Notes under the pieces: model-generated
What the model saw: the letters and a program-made list of their open reading frames with translations, nothing else
Told to the model about the DNA's origin: nothing
Databases searched by the model: none
Position numbers and translations under genes: made by a program
Part shown: one piece after another, positions 1-7,254 of the stretch
Layout: each line of letters opens with the position of its first letter
How positions within the stretch are numbered: the first letter of the stretch is position 1
Source of the DNA: an uncultured Selenomonas sp.
GTDB taxonomy: Bacteria; Bacillota; Negativicutes; Selenomonadales; Selenomonadaceae
Reading direction: 5' to 3'
Assembly: GCA_937981305.1 (NCBI GenBank)
Contig: CALJPB010000070.1
Location: 1-14,151 of the forward strand
Length of the DNA: 14,151 bases

Positions 1-1
1 A

Positions 2-1453
2 GCGCTGGCGGCTGAAGAGCCAGTCGCGCAGGCGGTAGGTGACCGCACCGCGCCCGGCGCCCCGGGCCCCGGGCAGAACCGCGGCGCCCGCCAGGAGCCC
101 CGCGACGATCATGACGCCCAGCAGGAGCCAGAAGACCTGGCGCGTCCCCGCCGTCGTGGCCGCCACCGGGTCGGCCGGATCCGCCGCCTGGGCCGCATTG
201 ACGATGGCCGTGGCCACCGCCGTCCCGATGGCCCCGCCGAGCTGCTGGACGGTGTTGAAGGCGGCGTTGCCGTCGGCCTGGAGATCGTCGGGCAGGCCGC
301 GCAGGGCGTGAGTCATCGAATTCGAGATGGACAGCCCCTGGCACACGGGCACCAGCAGGTAGATCCAGGCCAGGCGCGCCGTCCCGCCCTGCACGCCGAG
401 AAGGGCGAACAGGGCCATGGCGGCCGTGCCGAAGACGGCGCCGGTGACAATGGGGCGGGCCGGGCCGAGCCGGTCGAGGATCCGCCCGCCGAAGGGCGTC
501 AGGCAGGTGCCCACGACGCACCCGGGCAGCAGGAGGCAGCCTGCGGCGAAGGACCCCGCGCCCGCGCCGACCTGCGCGTAGTAGGGGATGAGGTAGCCCA
601 GGGCCAGGACGATCCCCTGGACGAGGACGACGTAGAGGATCGACAGGGCGAAGGTGCGGTCCGCGAACACGCCGATGCGCAGCAGGGGCGCGTGAGAGCG
701 CCGGGACAGGGCGCAGAAGGCGCCGACGAGCGCCGCGGCGCACCCGGTCAGGACGAGCACCCGCGCACTGGCGAAACCGGCCGTCGAGGCGGCGTTCATC
801 GCCAGGACGAAGCAGGTGAACCCGGCCGCGAGCGCGGCGAACTGCGCCGGCGCGAAGGGGACGCGCTCGGGCTCGTGCGCCTCGCGGATGGTCAGCGCGC
901 CCAGCAGCAGGGCCGCGAGCAGGAAGGGCAGCAGGATGAGGAAGATGGACCGCCAGCCGAGGGCCCCGATGAGGTAGCCGCCCAGCGACGGGCCCACCGC
1001 CGGCGCGATGGCCGTGATGAGGGTGGCCACCCCCATCATGGTGCCGAGGCGGTCGAGGGGCGCCTGCTTGAGGACGACGTTGAACATGAGGGGCAGGGCG
1101 ATGCCGGTGCCGACCCCCTGGATGAGGCGGCCCCCGATGAGCAGGTCGAACCGGGGCGCCGCGGCGCACAGGACCGTGCCCGCCACGAAGAGCGCCATGG
1201 CCGTCAGGAACAGGGACCGGGTTCTGAAGCGGCGGTTGAGCAGGGAGGAGATCGGCATGATCGCCGCCAGGACGAGGAGGTAGCCGGTGGTGATCCACTG
1301 CACCCTCGCCGTGGAGACGCCGAACTCCGTCATGAGCGCGGGGAAGGCGATGTTCATGGCCGTCTCCACGACGACGCCCGCGAAGGACATGACGCCGATG
1401 GCGACGACGGAGAGCACCAGCCGGGCGTCGAGGCGCCGTTGGAAGCCTGTCAC
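2..1453 (-). CDS. DHA2-type (EmrB/QacA-like) MFS drug exporter, 3' end cut by window edge
   Basis: This is a cytoplasmic-membrane proton-coupled exporter of the major facilitator superfamily, probably for drugs or other small toxic molecules. The frame is open for 484 codons and runs off the left edge, so the C-terminus is missing. I chose the GTG at 1453 because GAGGAG lies seven bases upstream and the protein then begins a few residues before the first hydrophobic helix. Visible family motifs are GRLIQGVG (about residues 108-115, motif B) and GPSLGGYL followed by GWRSIF (about 154-171, motif C, antiporter type). Many hydrophobic helices follow, fitting the 14-helix DHA2 group. The loop 2-3 motif is degenerate (LLNRRFRTRS). 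Third codon positions are almost all G or C, unlike the genes beyond base 1950, which points to an actinobacterial source. The family is secure; the substrate is unknown. Confidence 0.85.
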   Translation of the reverse strand, partial: MTGFQRRLDARLVLSVVAIGVMSFAGVVVETAMNIAFPALMTEFGVSTARVQWITTGYLLVLAAIMPISSLLNRRFRTRSLFLTAMALFVAGTVLCAAAPRFDLLIGGRLIQGVGTGIALPLMFNVVLKQAPLDRLGTMMGVATLITAIAPAVGPSLGGYLIGALGWRSIFLILLPFLLAALLLGALTIREAHEPERVPFAPAQFAALAAGFTCFVLAMNAASTAGFASARVLVLTGCAAALVGAFCALSRRSHAPLLRIGVFADRTFALSILYVVLVQGIVLALGYLIPYYAQVGAGAGSFAAGCLLLPGCVVGTCLTPFGGRILDRLGPARPIVTGAVFGTAAMALFALLGVQGGTARLAWIYLLVPVCQGLSISNSMTHALRGLPDDLQADGNAAFNTVQQLGGAIGTAVATAIVNAAQAADPADPVAATTAGTRQVFWLLLGVMIVAGLLAGAAVLPGARGAGRGAVTYRLRDWLFSRQR

Positions 1454-1548
1454 GAAGCCGCTCCTCGGGGTTGCGCGCCGGGACCGGCCCGGGCCCGGCC
1501 CGCCGAGTCTACGCCCGCGGGCCGGGAGTCCGCGGCCTTCGGCGACCC
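1454..1548. other. Intergenic gap between the CMD fragment and the MFS gene
   Basis: This is a 95-base, extremely GC-rich spacer with runs of alternating GGCCC/GGGCC. Both flanking genes read leftward, so it may simply separate two genes of one transcript. The GC runs could fold, but no T-tract follows, so I do not call a terminator. The only clear signal is the GAGGAG ribosome site just before the MFS start codon. Confidence 0.5.
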
Positions 1549-1938
1549 TCAGCGATAGGCCTCCGAGGATGCCGACTCGTCGTAGCCGGCCACGAGCACC
1601 AGCCCGGACAGGGCGTAGGGGCCGCCGATGTAGGGCAGGGCCTGGACCAGGGCGGCGGCGACCTTCTGCCGGGTGCAGCCCGCCTTGATCGCCCCGGCCA
1701 CGTGCGGGCGCAGTTGGGCGGCGGCGCCGAGGGCGGCGATGGCCACCAGGCTGATGAGCTCGCGGGTGGGCACGTCCAGCACGCCCCGGCTCTCGAAGTC
1801 GCCGAAGGCGCCGGCCGTGAGCAGGTGGGGGACGAACTGGCCGAAGGGCTCGGGCAGGGCCGCGAAGACCTCCTTGACCTCCTGGCCGTACAGGGGCGTC
1901 TGGATGGCGGCCCCGACCGCCTCGCGCTCGTCGTGGGC
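1549..1938 (-). pseudogene. Carboxymuconolactone decarboxylase family protein, C-terminal part only (5' end lost at junction)
   Basis: About 130 residues of a CMD/AhpD-fold protein remain, ending in a TGA at 1549. The family is indicated by LLTAGAFGDF, then VPTRELISLVAIAALG, then RPHVAGAIKAGCTRQKV and VQALPYIGGPYAL. The last two match the usual H-x3-A-x3-G ... E-I ... Y-x-G-x-P pattern of these alpha-helical proteins, which act as decarboxylases or peroxidase-linked reductants. No AhpD-type CxxC is present in the retained part; there is one cysteine. No start codon or ribosome site belongs to it: it is fused in frame to an ABC ATPase N-terminus at about 1940. Its GC-rich codons match the MFS gene 95 bases downstream and not the ATPase. 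A full-length gene probably existed in the source genome. The exact activity is unknown. Confidence 0.75.
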
Positions 1939-1950
1939 GACCGTGCCCGC
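1936..1950. other. Chimeric junction between GC-rich actinobacterial-type DNA and Negativicutes-type DNA
   Basis: Reading the minus strand, an ABC ATPase is normal through EEPTAGTV (codon 58 ends at 1939) and then turns directly into a carboxymuconolactone decarboxylase protein. Base composition changes at the same point: the left side is uniformly GC-rich, while the right side is moderate with A/T-rich stretches. Two unrelated genes are each cut in mid-sequence, and no transposase, tRNA, direct repeat or attachment site is visible. Accidental joining during assembly or whole-genome amplification explains this better than integration. The exact breakpoint cannot be fixed because a few bases such as GGCACGGTC could belong to either parent. 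Confidence 0.85.
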
Positions 1951-2112
1951 CGTCGGCTCTTCGAGGTAGTTCATGCAGCGAAGCAGCGTACTCTTTCCCG
2001 AGCCGGACGGCCCGATGATGACGACGACTTCCTTTTCCTTTACGGTGAGGTCGATGCCCTTCAGCACCTCATCCGCACCAAACGCCTTGCGCAGCCCCTT
2101 AATTTCAATCAT
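1939..2112 (-). pseudogene. Polar amino acid ABC transporter ATP-binding protein, N-terminal 58 codons only
   Basis: This is the start of a GlnQ/HisP-type ATPase that would power the adjacent permease. The ATG at 2112 overlaps the permease stop by eight bases and has GGAGGT nine bases upstream; an in-frame ATG at 2145 lies inside the permease and is not the start. Residues 34-42 are the Walker A loop GPSGSGKST, followed by LLRCMNYLEEPTAGTV, the expected text of this family. The Q-loop, signature motif, Walker B and H-loop (about 180 further residues) are absent because unrelated DNA begins at about 1940. As written, the product would be an inactive fusion. In the true genome the gene is probably intact. 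Confidence 0.85.
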
Positions 2113-2776
2113 GAACGCGATACCTCCGCTCCAGATATGCGACAAAGCGCGAGATTGTCAGCGTCATCACGAGATAGATGACGGCGACGCTCATCCAGAT
2201 TTCAAACGACCCATAGGTCTTTGCGATGATGAGCTGCCCGCGCCGCGTCAGCTCCTCGAAGCCGATAACCGACACGAGGGACGAGTCCTTCAGCATGGCG
2301 ATGAACTCGTTGCCGAGCGGCGGGATAACGCGTTTGAATGCCTGCGGCACAATGATGTAGCGCATGGTCTGCAGCCACGTCATACCGAGCGAACGTCCCG
2401 CCTCCATCTGCCCGTCGTCAACCGACTGGATGCCCGCGCGGAAGATCTCCGCCACATAGGCACCCGAGTTGATGCCGCACGCAGAGATCGCCGCGATGAA
2501 CGGATCGATGCGCTGCCCTGTGATGACAGGCAGCGCGAAGTAAAAGAGAAAAATCTGCACGAGCAGCGGCGTCCCACGGAAGAACTCCACATAGACCTCC
2601 GCGAGCATACGCAGCACGCGCAGATTCGAGATGCGCGCCACACCCACGATCAGACCGATCACAAAGCCGATCGCCGTCGACAGCACCGTGATCTGGATCG
2701 TAACCCCCGCACCGATGAGCAGCAGCGGGAATGAGTTGACGACGAGATTCATATCAAAATTCATAAGCCCATCCAT
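2105..2776 (-). CDS. Polar amino acid ABC transporter permease (HisM/GlnP family)
   Basis: This is an inner-membrane subunit of an importer for polar amino acids or a related small solute. The 223-residue length is normal for the family. It opens with a hydrophobic helix (about residues 13-35). It contains FFRGTPLLVQIFLFYFALP, typical of the HisMQ group, and the EAA loop that docks onto the ATPase, EAGRSLGMTWLQTMRYIIVP (about 125-144). The start is ambiguous: GGGGAG lies only one base before the ATG at 2776, while a second ATG at 2764 has a longer gap. The two differ by four residues. The ATPase start overlaps the stop codon, so the two were co-translated. No binding-protein gene lies between the promoter and this gene, so the solute receptor must be encoded elsewhere. 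The substrate cannot be deduced. Confidence 0.93.
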   Translation of the reverse strand: MDGLMNFDMNLVVNSFPLLLIGAGVTIQITVLSTAIGFVIGLIVGVARISNLRVLRMLAEVYVEFFRGTPLLVQIFLFYFALPVITGQRIDPFIAAISACGINSGAYVAEIFRAGIQSVDDGQMEAGRSLGMTWLQTMRYIIVPQAFKRVIPPLGNEFIAMLKDSSLVSVIGFEELTRRGQLIIAKTYGSFEIWMSVAVIYLVMTLTISRFVAYLERRYRVHD

Positions 2777-2856
2777 TCTCCCCGTAAAAATTTATAGAAA
2801 CACTGATAGATTCAGCACTTCCCCATGATTATCCTGCATAAATAGCCGTTCTTCTT

Positions 2857-2885
2857 ATTATATTTCAATCACAGAGCGCTGTCAA
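2857..2885 (-). promoter_or_regulatory. Sigma-70 consensus promoter for the amino acid permease/ATPase genes
   Basis: On the minus strand TTGACA (2885-2880) is followed after exactly 17 bases by TATAAT (2862-2857). Both boxes match the consensus perfectly at the ideal spacing. Transcription should start near 2850, leaving a leader of about 75 bases before the permease start at 2776. I see no clear operator palindrome, T-box or attenuator hairpin in that leader. Confidence 0.85.
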
Positions 2886-2920
2886 TAAATTCAGGCTCTT
2901 TGTCCACGTGATTCCATGTA

Positions 2921-2969
2921 ATAAAAAGAAAATACCCCACGCGCCGGATAGGAACGCCGACCCGCGGGG
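2921..2969 (-). terminator. Intrinsic terminator of the PAS-MCP gene
   Basis: On the minus strand, eleven bases after the MCP stop codon, CCCCGCGGGTCGG pairs with CCGGCGCGTGGGG around a loop of about nine bases. The stem is 13 positions long with one G-G mismatch and two wobble pairs. It is followed by a T-rich tail (TATTTTCTTTTTAT). This separates the MCP transcript from the amino acid transporter promoter, which begins 36 bases further on. Confidence 0.85.
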
Positions 2970-2980
2970 CGCAATAGTCT

Positions 2981-4072
2981 TTAGAGTTTCTTGGACAGCT
3001 CCTCAATGTTGTCGGACATCGCTTTCGCTTCCTCGACCGAGGCACTGATCTCCTTCATATTCGCCGCCTGATTCTCAATCAATCCGTTGATGGACTTAAT
3101 GCGCTCGGTGATATGACTTGCCGCCTTCTCCATAGAGCCGAGAGCCTCGAAGATCTTACTTGCGGCATCGCGGCTGCTGTCGGCAAGTTTTCTGACCTCC
3201 TCCGCCACAACGGAGAAGCCGCGCCCCGCCTCGCCCGCGCGGGCGGCCTCGATGGAGGCATTCAGGGAGAGAAGGTTCGTCTGCTTCGAGATCGTCATGA
3301 CAAGCTCGGACATCTTGAGCGTGTTCTCCGTCTGGCTGCGCGTATCCTCCGCCGCCTTCGTGATCTCCTCCTGTACGCTCGAGATCTCCATCGTGCGCTC
3401 CATCGTCTGGCTCACGCTCTCCGTAATCGCGTCGATGGAGGCATACAGACTGCTGAGCATCGTCTCAAGCTCGCCATAGAACTTTTCCTTACGCTGCGTG
3501 TTCTGTTCAATTTCCTCCTGCTTTTTCTTCTCCGCGTCAATGTCAACAAAGACCCCAATGATCTCCTCGGGATGCCCGTTCTTGTCGCGTACGACATTGC
3601 CGGAGGCATGATACCAACGGTAGCTGCCATCGTGAATCTTGAGACGGTAGTCCACATTATACATCGTGCGTCCGCTGAGATCGCGGATACAGGCGTTAAA
3701 GGAAGAAAACGTCCCCTCCACATCATCTGGGTGCAGACGCGAGCTCCACGACTCGATCGTGTTCGGGAAATCCGACTCGCCACGGAAACCGATCATGCGA
3801 CGAAACTCATCCGACCAGATCGCATAGGCAATGCTGAAATCCGGATTGATCTTCATGTACCACATCCCCGAGTTGACTGCCTCATTGACCGTACGCAGAC
3901 GAAACCTCTGGTATTCCAGCTCCTCGTTTACACAGTCGATCAGCGCGTTCAGCTCAGCGGCATACGGCTCACCGCTGTGCAGCTTCGTGAAGAGCTCATT
4001 CTTCTTATGCGCCGCGACAATCTCCTGAATCGTCCCCGCAAAATCCTGTGCTCCCGTATTCTTGTCGACCAT
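2981..4072 (-). CDS. Soluble PAS-domain methyl-accepting chemotaxis-type transducer
   Basis: This 363-residue protein has no signal peptide or membrane helix, so it should sense an intracellular cue. After a helical N-terminus (about 1-60) comes one PAS_3/PAC domain (about 62-180), with HPDD at 114-117 and [16 protein letters not shown] at 148-163. A coiled-coil region leads to a short MCP signalling hairpin whose conserved tip is [16 protein letters not shown] followed by [18 protein letters not shown] (265-298). That tip binds CheA and CheW in the family. The protein ends soon after the hairpin, so methylation helices are short and no CheR-tethering pentapeptide is visible. The ATG at 4072 has GGAGG seven bases upstream. 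The gene has its own promoter and terminator and stands alone, so no link to the metal-uptake operon is proven. The PAS ligand or cofactor is unknown. Confidence 0.93.
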   Translation of the reverse strand: MVDKNTGAQDFAGTIQEIVAAHKKNELFTKLHSGEPYAAELNALIDCVNEELEYQRFRLRTVNEAVNSGMWYMKINPDFSIAYAIWSDEFRRMIGFRGESDFPNTIESWSSRLHPDDVEGTFSSFNACIRDLSGRTMYNVDYRLKIHDGSYRWYHASGNVVRDKNGHPEEIIGVFVDIDAEKKKQEEIEQNTQRKEKFYGELETMLSSLYASIDAITESVSQTMERTMEISSVQEEITKAAEDTRSQTENTLKMSELVMTISKQTNLLSLNASIEAARAGEAGRGFSVVAEEVRKLADSSRDAASKIFEALGSMEKAASHITERIKSINGLIENQAANMKEISASVEEAKAMSDNIEELSKKL

Positions 4073-4113
4073 TGCATTCCCTCCAAAAAAATAACGCTCA
4101 ATTATGTAGGCTT

Positions 4114-4141
4114 ATTGTACCATATTCGCTCATATATGCAA
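4114..4141 (-). promoter_or_regulatory. Probable sigma-70 promoter for the PAS-MCP gene
   Basis: On the minus strand TTGCAT (4141-4136) and TACAAT (4119-4114) are separated by 16 bases. Each box is a fair match to the sigma-70 consensus. The inferred start near 4107 gives a leader of about 35 bases carrying the GGAGGG ribosome site. The position, between the upstream operon's terminator and the MCP start, fits well. Confidence 0.65.
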
Positions 4142-4172
4142 GCGGTAGTTGAGGCATCTTCGCATTTATAAC

Positions 4173-4216
4173 AAAAAAGGACAGCCGCATGCCTTTCACA
4201 CGCAGCTGTCCTTTTA
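4173..4216 (-). terminator. Strong, probably bidirectional terminator at the end of the nitrogenase-like/uptake operon
   Basis: AAAAGGACAGC at 4175-4185 and GCTGTCCTTTT at 4205-4215 form a perfect 11-base inverted repeat. The inner arms GCGTG/CATGC extend the stem, leaving a small loop. On the minus strand the stem ends in a run of six T residues (plus-strand A 4173-4178). It lies 13 bases after the TIM-barrel stop codon. A shorter T-run on the plus strand could let it work in both directions. It marks the 3' end of the operon that begins beyond base 14151. Confidence 0.93.
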
Positions 4217-4228
4217 TCAGAGTTATTT

Positions 4229-5197
4229 TTACAAAGTACCGAGCGCACGCCGCTGCGTACGAAGCTTTTGCTCCCAATCCGTACGCGAATGCTGCAAAAA
4301 CTCGTGCACGAGATAGTCCGGCTGCACAGCGTCAAGAATCCGACGTGCCGCATCCGTCTGAAACGGCTCGTGCCGATCCACGCGTATGACGTACTCCATC
4401 GCCGTCTGCCAGTCCAGAGGATCGCGTGCGCCTACATGGCGGTGCATCATCTCACGGACATACGAACCAGAAAGCGATTGGTGCAGATGCAAGCCAAAAA
4501 CGTACTTCCCCACCTCGCCGAGATTCTGATGGATCTTCGTCACATATGACGCGCCGTCTGCTTCACTCCGCAGATCGAGATTCGTGTTCATCAGATGCCC
4601 CGTGTCGAGCATAAAGCCCACAGCGGGATAATCGACCTCCTCCAAGAGCATCGCAGCCAGATGCGGCTGACAAAAGGTCAGCCCCGGCCACCAGAGGTTT
4701 TCAAAGAGGAGTCTGCATCCCTCAGGGATTTCGCACGCGATTTCATTCACGAGTTCGATCGTCGCACGAATGACATCCTCATCCGTCGCGGCAAATGCAC
4801 GCGTATACATCTCGGATGTGCGATTGTGTGCGACGTGCAAGACGAGATACTGCGGCTGACATTCTGCCGCCCGCCGCAGATTCTTCTTCCATGCAGCGAC
4901 CCAATCACTGATATCCAAAGAGCCGTAGTAGGCGCGAACATTCTCCTCGCTGCCAAACTCCTCCATGAGTGCCGCACGGTCACCGCGCCAAAAATCCACC
5001 CACGTCGGCCAGAACAGGAGATGCACGCCCTTGATATAGTCCGCCGGAAACATCGTACGATCCCACGGCGCACAGAGCATGAACTCAATGCCGTCCAACT
5101 CATGTACGCGCAGGATCGTCGGAAGTGTGTCGGCTCTGTTTTGAAGCAGATTCTCCACATCACAGTCCGCATTGGAGAGGTTCGTCAGTGTAAGCAT
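4229..5197 (-). CDS. Xylose-isomerase-like TIM-barrel protein (AP-endonuclease-2 / sugar isomerase fold), last gene of the operon
   Basis: This 322-residue soluble protein is probably a metal-dependent enzyme of the broad Nfo / sugar-phosphate isomerase-epimerase superfamily. Its likely metal ligands sit where that fold places them: H121 in LVLHVAHN, E166 in LLFENLWW, D198 and H201 in MLDTGHLMN, H237 or H239 in GLHLHQS, and E299 in YLVHEF. No signal peptide is present, so it should act in the cytoplasm. The start at 5197 has AAAAGGG about six bases upstream and lies 40 bases after the receptor stop. It is therefore co-transcribed with the receptor and followed at once by the terminator. Membership of this operon suggests it acts on the imported compound or its reduction product. 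Nothing in the sequence shows that the substrate is a sugar, and the reaction is unknown. Confidence 0.82.
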   Translation of the reverse strand: MLTLTNLSNADCDVENLLQNRADTLPTILRVHELDGIEFMLCAPWDRTMFPADYIKGVHLLFWPTWVDFWRGDRAALMEEFGSEENVRAYYGSLDISDWVAAWKKNLRRAAECQPQYLVLHVAHNRTSEMYTRAFAATDEDVIRATIELVNEIACEIPEGCRLLFENLWWPGLTFCQPHLAAMLLEEVDYPAVGFMLDTGHLMNTNLDLRSEADGASYVTKIHQNLGEVGKYVFGLHLHQSLSGSYVREMMHRHVGARDPLDWQTAMEYVIRVDRHEPFQTDAARRILDAVQPDYLVHEFLQHSRTDWEQKLRTQRRALGTL

Positions 5198-5237
5198 AAA
5201 TGCCCTTTTCTACCAAATCGGTGGATGCGTGAGGCGA

Positions 5238-7235
5238 TCAGAACCGATAGGAGTAACTCAGGAGATAGTTGATCGAGGCGACGTAGTACGGCGATCCGCT
5301 GTGCATCGTGGTGTCATTGCGGTTGAGCACATTGTCAATGCGCAGACTGATCTCACTGTGTTCATCGGGGGCATAGCTTGTGTTCCACGTCGTGAGCAGA
5401 TAGGGTTTCGTGCGGTATGCCGGCTTTGATGTAGGCAGCTGAACACGTCCTGCCAGATAGGAAGCCGTGAGGGAGGAGGTCCACTTGTCCTTTTTGTATG
5501 TTACACCGCCCGTAAGCTGGAGCTTGCCAAATGTACGCTCCCACCCCAGATTCTTTTTCGAGTTCTTCGCCTGCGGGTTCTGCCATGTCGCCCCCCAGTG
5601 ATACGAGAATCCATGCACGCCCGCGATTTCGCCGGAGAGTTCCAGCCCCGTATTGCGGAAGTCCTCATTCGCATATTGAAACAGGTCGCGTCCCGATGTC
5701 ATCTTAGCCGTGATATTGTCGCGGACACGCATATGAAAGAGCGCCGCCTTCCATGTATGCCCCTCGTGATAGCTCTTCCATCCGATCTCATAATTCATGC
5801 CCTTTTGCGGTTTCAGATCAGGTGCCGCCTGCTGCCGGCCGTTATCACTATACATCTGGGCGAAGGTCGGCATGACAAAGGACTGGCTGAGGTTCAGATA
5901 GACACTGCTGTCCGCATTCAGTTTGTGCAGCCACTGCGCCGAGGCACTGAGGTTGCTGTAGTTCTGACTGCGCGCAGCTCCCGTTGTCCACGTCTCACGC
6001 AGACCAAAGATAGCCGTATTATGTGCATCAAATTTCTGCTCCCACTGGGTAAACAGTCCCCAATTATTGCGCACATAGCGCTTATTTTGATCGCTGGCAG
6101 GTGTCGGCAATGCCGCATATACCTCATGCTGAACGCTCATGCCAAACGTGGCACGGGCCTTCGGTTTTACTTCCCATGTGCGCTGCACATCCGCTCCATA
6201 GGTCACATTCTTTTCACGCGTATGATACAGACTGTTCGGCATCCGTGCACCGGTGTTCCCATCGAAGTGGACAAGTCCGGCATATTCCAGCGTTCCCGTA
6301 TTGAAGTAAAGACTGCCCCTCCAGTCCGCATCATGGTAGTTCAGCTGCGTGATATACTGTTTTGTCTCATACTTGCGTCGATTGTACTGCTCGCCAACGT
6401 GAATGCGCTGCGCAGCCGTGGCAGCGTGTGAATTGTCCACTGACGCAACGTAACGGCTGTATGTCCCCTCCGTCTCATAATACCCAGCCTGAACATCCAT
6501 ACGGGGGTTAATCTGATAGGTGATCCCTGTATTGCGCTTGATGATATCATGGACATCCGTCTGCGTCGTGCCATGGAAGTGCGGCTGTGTGTAAGCGGTG
6601 TCACTGATGCCGTCTCTACGTCCCCATTTGTCATAATCGTAGTAAAAGCCGAACCGTTCATCGCCGACACTCACGCCATACGTACGCTGCCCATCGTTGC
6701 CGATGCCCGCATGAACCTCATCCGTACCAGTCTTTTTTGTAATGATATTGACGACACCGCTGACTGCTTCACTGCCATAGAGAACCGATCCGCTGCCCTT
6801 GACAACCTCAATGCGCTCAATATTGCTTGCTGGAAATTGGTCGAGGTTGTATTTCCCGCGCCACGAAATCGGATTGCCGTTCATGAGCACGAGCACGCCG
6901 CCCTTCATGCCGCGCATATTCAGCTCATTCGTCATCGACCCCATCGCCGCCCCGTTCGGGCCAAATGACGTATAGGCAAAGCTGTCGGCCTTCGCGAGCG
7001 CATCTGCCGCCGTTGCCGCGCCGCTGCTCTTGATTGCATCTGCCGTGATAACAGCAGTCGCAGCAGGCACCTCAGCATCCTTTTTCTCCGTACGCGTCGC
7101 CGTCACGACAACCTCGCCGAGCGAATACGTCGGCATCTCCTCATCCACCGCAGGCACCTCCGCCGCATAAACCTGTCCCGTCATTGCCGAGAGCGCAACC
7201 GCTGCTGCAAGAAATTTCTTGTTCCACATCTTCAT
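5238..7235 (-). CDS. TonB-dependent outer-membrane receptor (BtuB/FepA/heme-receptor class)
   Basis: This is an outer-membrane gated beta-barrel that imports a scarce, large ligand using energy from TonB. I chose the ATG at 7235, because GGAG lies eight bases upstream; the ATG at 7241 has it only two bases away. From 7235 the protein has 665 residues and a typical signal peptide cleaved after VYA (about residue 24). A TonB-box-like stretch EVVVTATR lies at 41-48. The plug spans about 50-168, with ELNMRGMKGG, NIERIEVVKGSGSVLYG and VVNIITKK. The barrel ends in SYSYRF, with the terminal phenylalanine needed for outer-membrane assembly. It starts 19 bases after the tonB stop and is followed by the TIM-barrel gene. 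The ligand may be a siderophore, heme or a corrinoid; the sequence does not decide. Its presence shows that the host has an outer membrane. Confidence 0.95.
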   Translation of the reverse strand: MKMWNKKFLAAAVALSAMTGQVYAAEVPAVDEEMPTYSLGEVVVTATRTEKKDAEVPAATAVITADAIKSSGAATAADALAKADSFAYTSFGPNGAAMGSMTNELNMRGMKGGVLVLMNGNPISWRGKYNLDQFPASNIERIEVVKGSGSVLYGSEAVSGVVNIITKKTGTDEVHAGIGNDGQRTYGVSVGDERFGFYYDYDKWGRRDGISDTAYTQPHFHGTTQTDVHDIIKRNTGITYQINPRMDVQAGYYETEGTYSRYVASVDNSHAATAAQRIHVGEQYNRRKYETKQYITQLNYHDADWRGSLYFNTGTLEYAGLVHFDGNTGARMPNSLYHTREKNVTYGADVQRTWEVKPKARATFGMSVQHEVYAALPTPASDQNKRYVRNNWGLFTQWEQKFDAHNTAIFGLRETWTTGAARSQNYSNLSASAQWLHKLNADSSVYLNLSQSFVMPTFAQMYSDNGRQQAAPDLKPQKGMNYEIGWKSYHEGHTWKAALFHMRVRDNITAKMTSGRDLFQYANEDFRNTGLELSGEIAGVHGFSYHWGATWQNPQAKNSKKNLGWERTFGKLQLTGGVTYKKDKWTSSLTASYLAGRVQLPTSKPAYRTKPYLLTTWNTSYAPDEHSEISLRIDNVLNRNDTTMHSGSPYYVASINYLLSYSYRF

Positions 7236-7254
7236 TGTCATAGCTCCATAAAAA

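Noticed and set aside
308..1558. A 416-codon plus-strand open frame across the GC-rich left end
   Set aside because: Its product is low-complexity, rich in Arg, Gly, Glu and Gln, and has no recognisable domain. It is the antisense shadow of the MFS exporter, whose minus-strand frame has clear family motifs and runs off the edge. High GC makes such long empty frames common.
1936..1950. Horizontal gene transfer or integration site explaining the composition shift
   Set aside because: No integrase, transposase, tRNA end, direct repeat or inverted repeat is visible, and both genes at the joint are cut in mid-sequence. A technical chimera is simpler, although it cannot be proven without reads.
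2113..2145. Upstream in-frame ATG at 2145 for the amino acid ABC ATPase
   Set aside because: It would lie well inside the permease gene. The ATG at 2112 has GGAGGT nine bases upstream and the normal family N-terminus MIEIKGL.
1471..2181. A 236-codon plus-strand open frame crossing the junction
   Set aside because: It is antisense to the CMD fragment and the ATPase start, has no family motif, and spans a chimeric joint.
2792..2839. Fifteen-codon leader open frame between the promoter and the permease gene
   Set aside because: It starts close to the predicted transcription start without a ribosome site and lacks a run of one amino acid that would suggest attenuation. It is probably chance.
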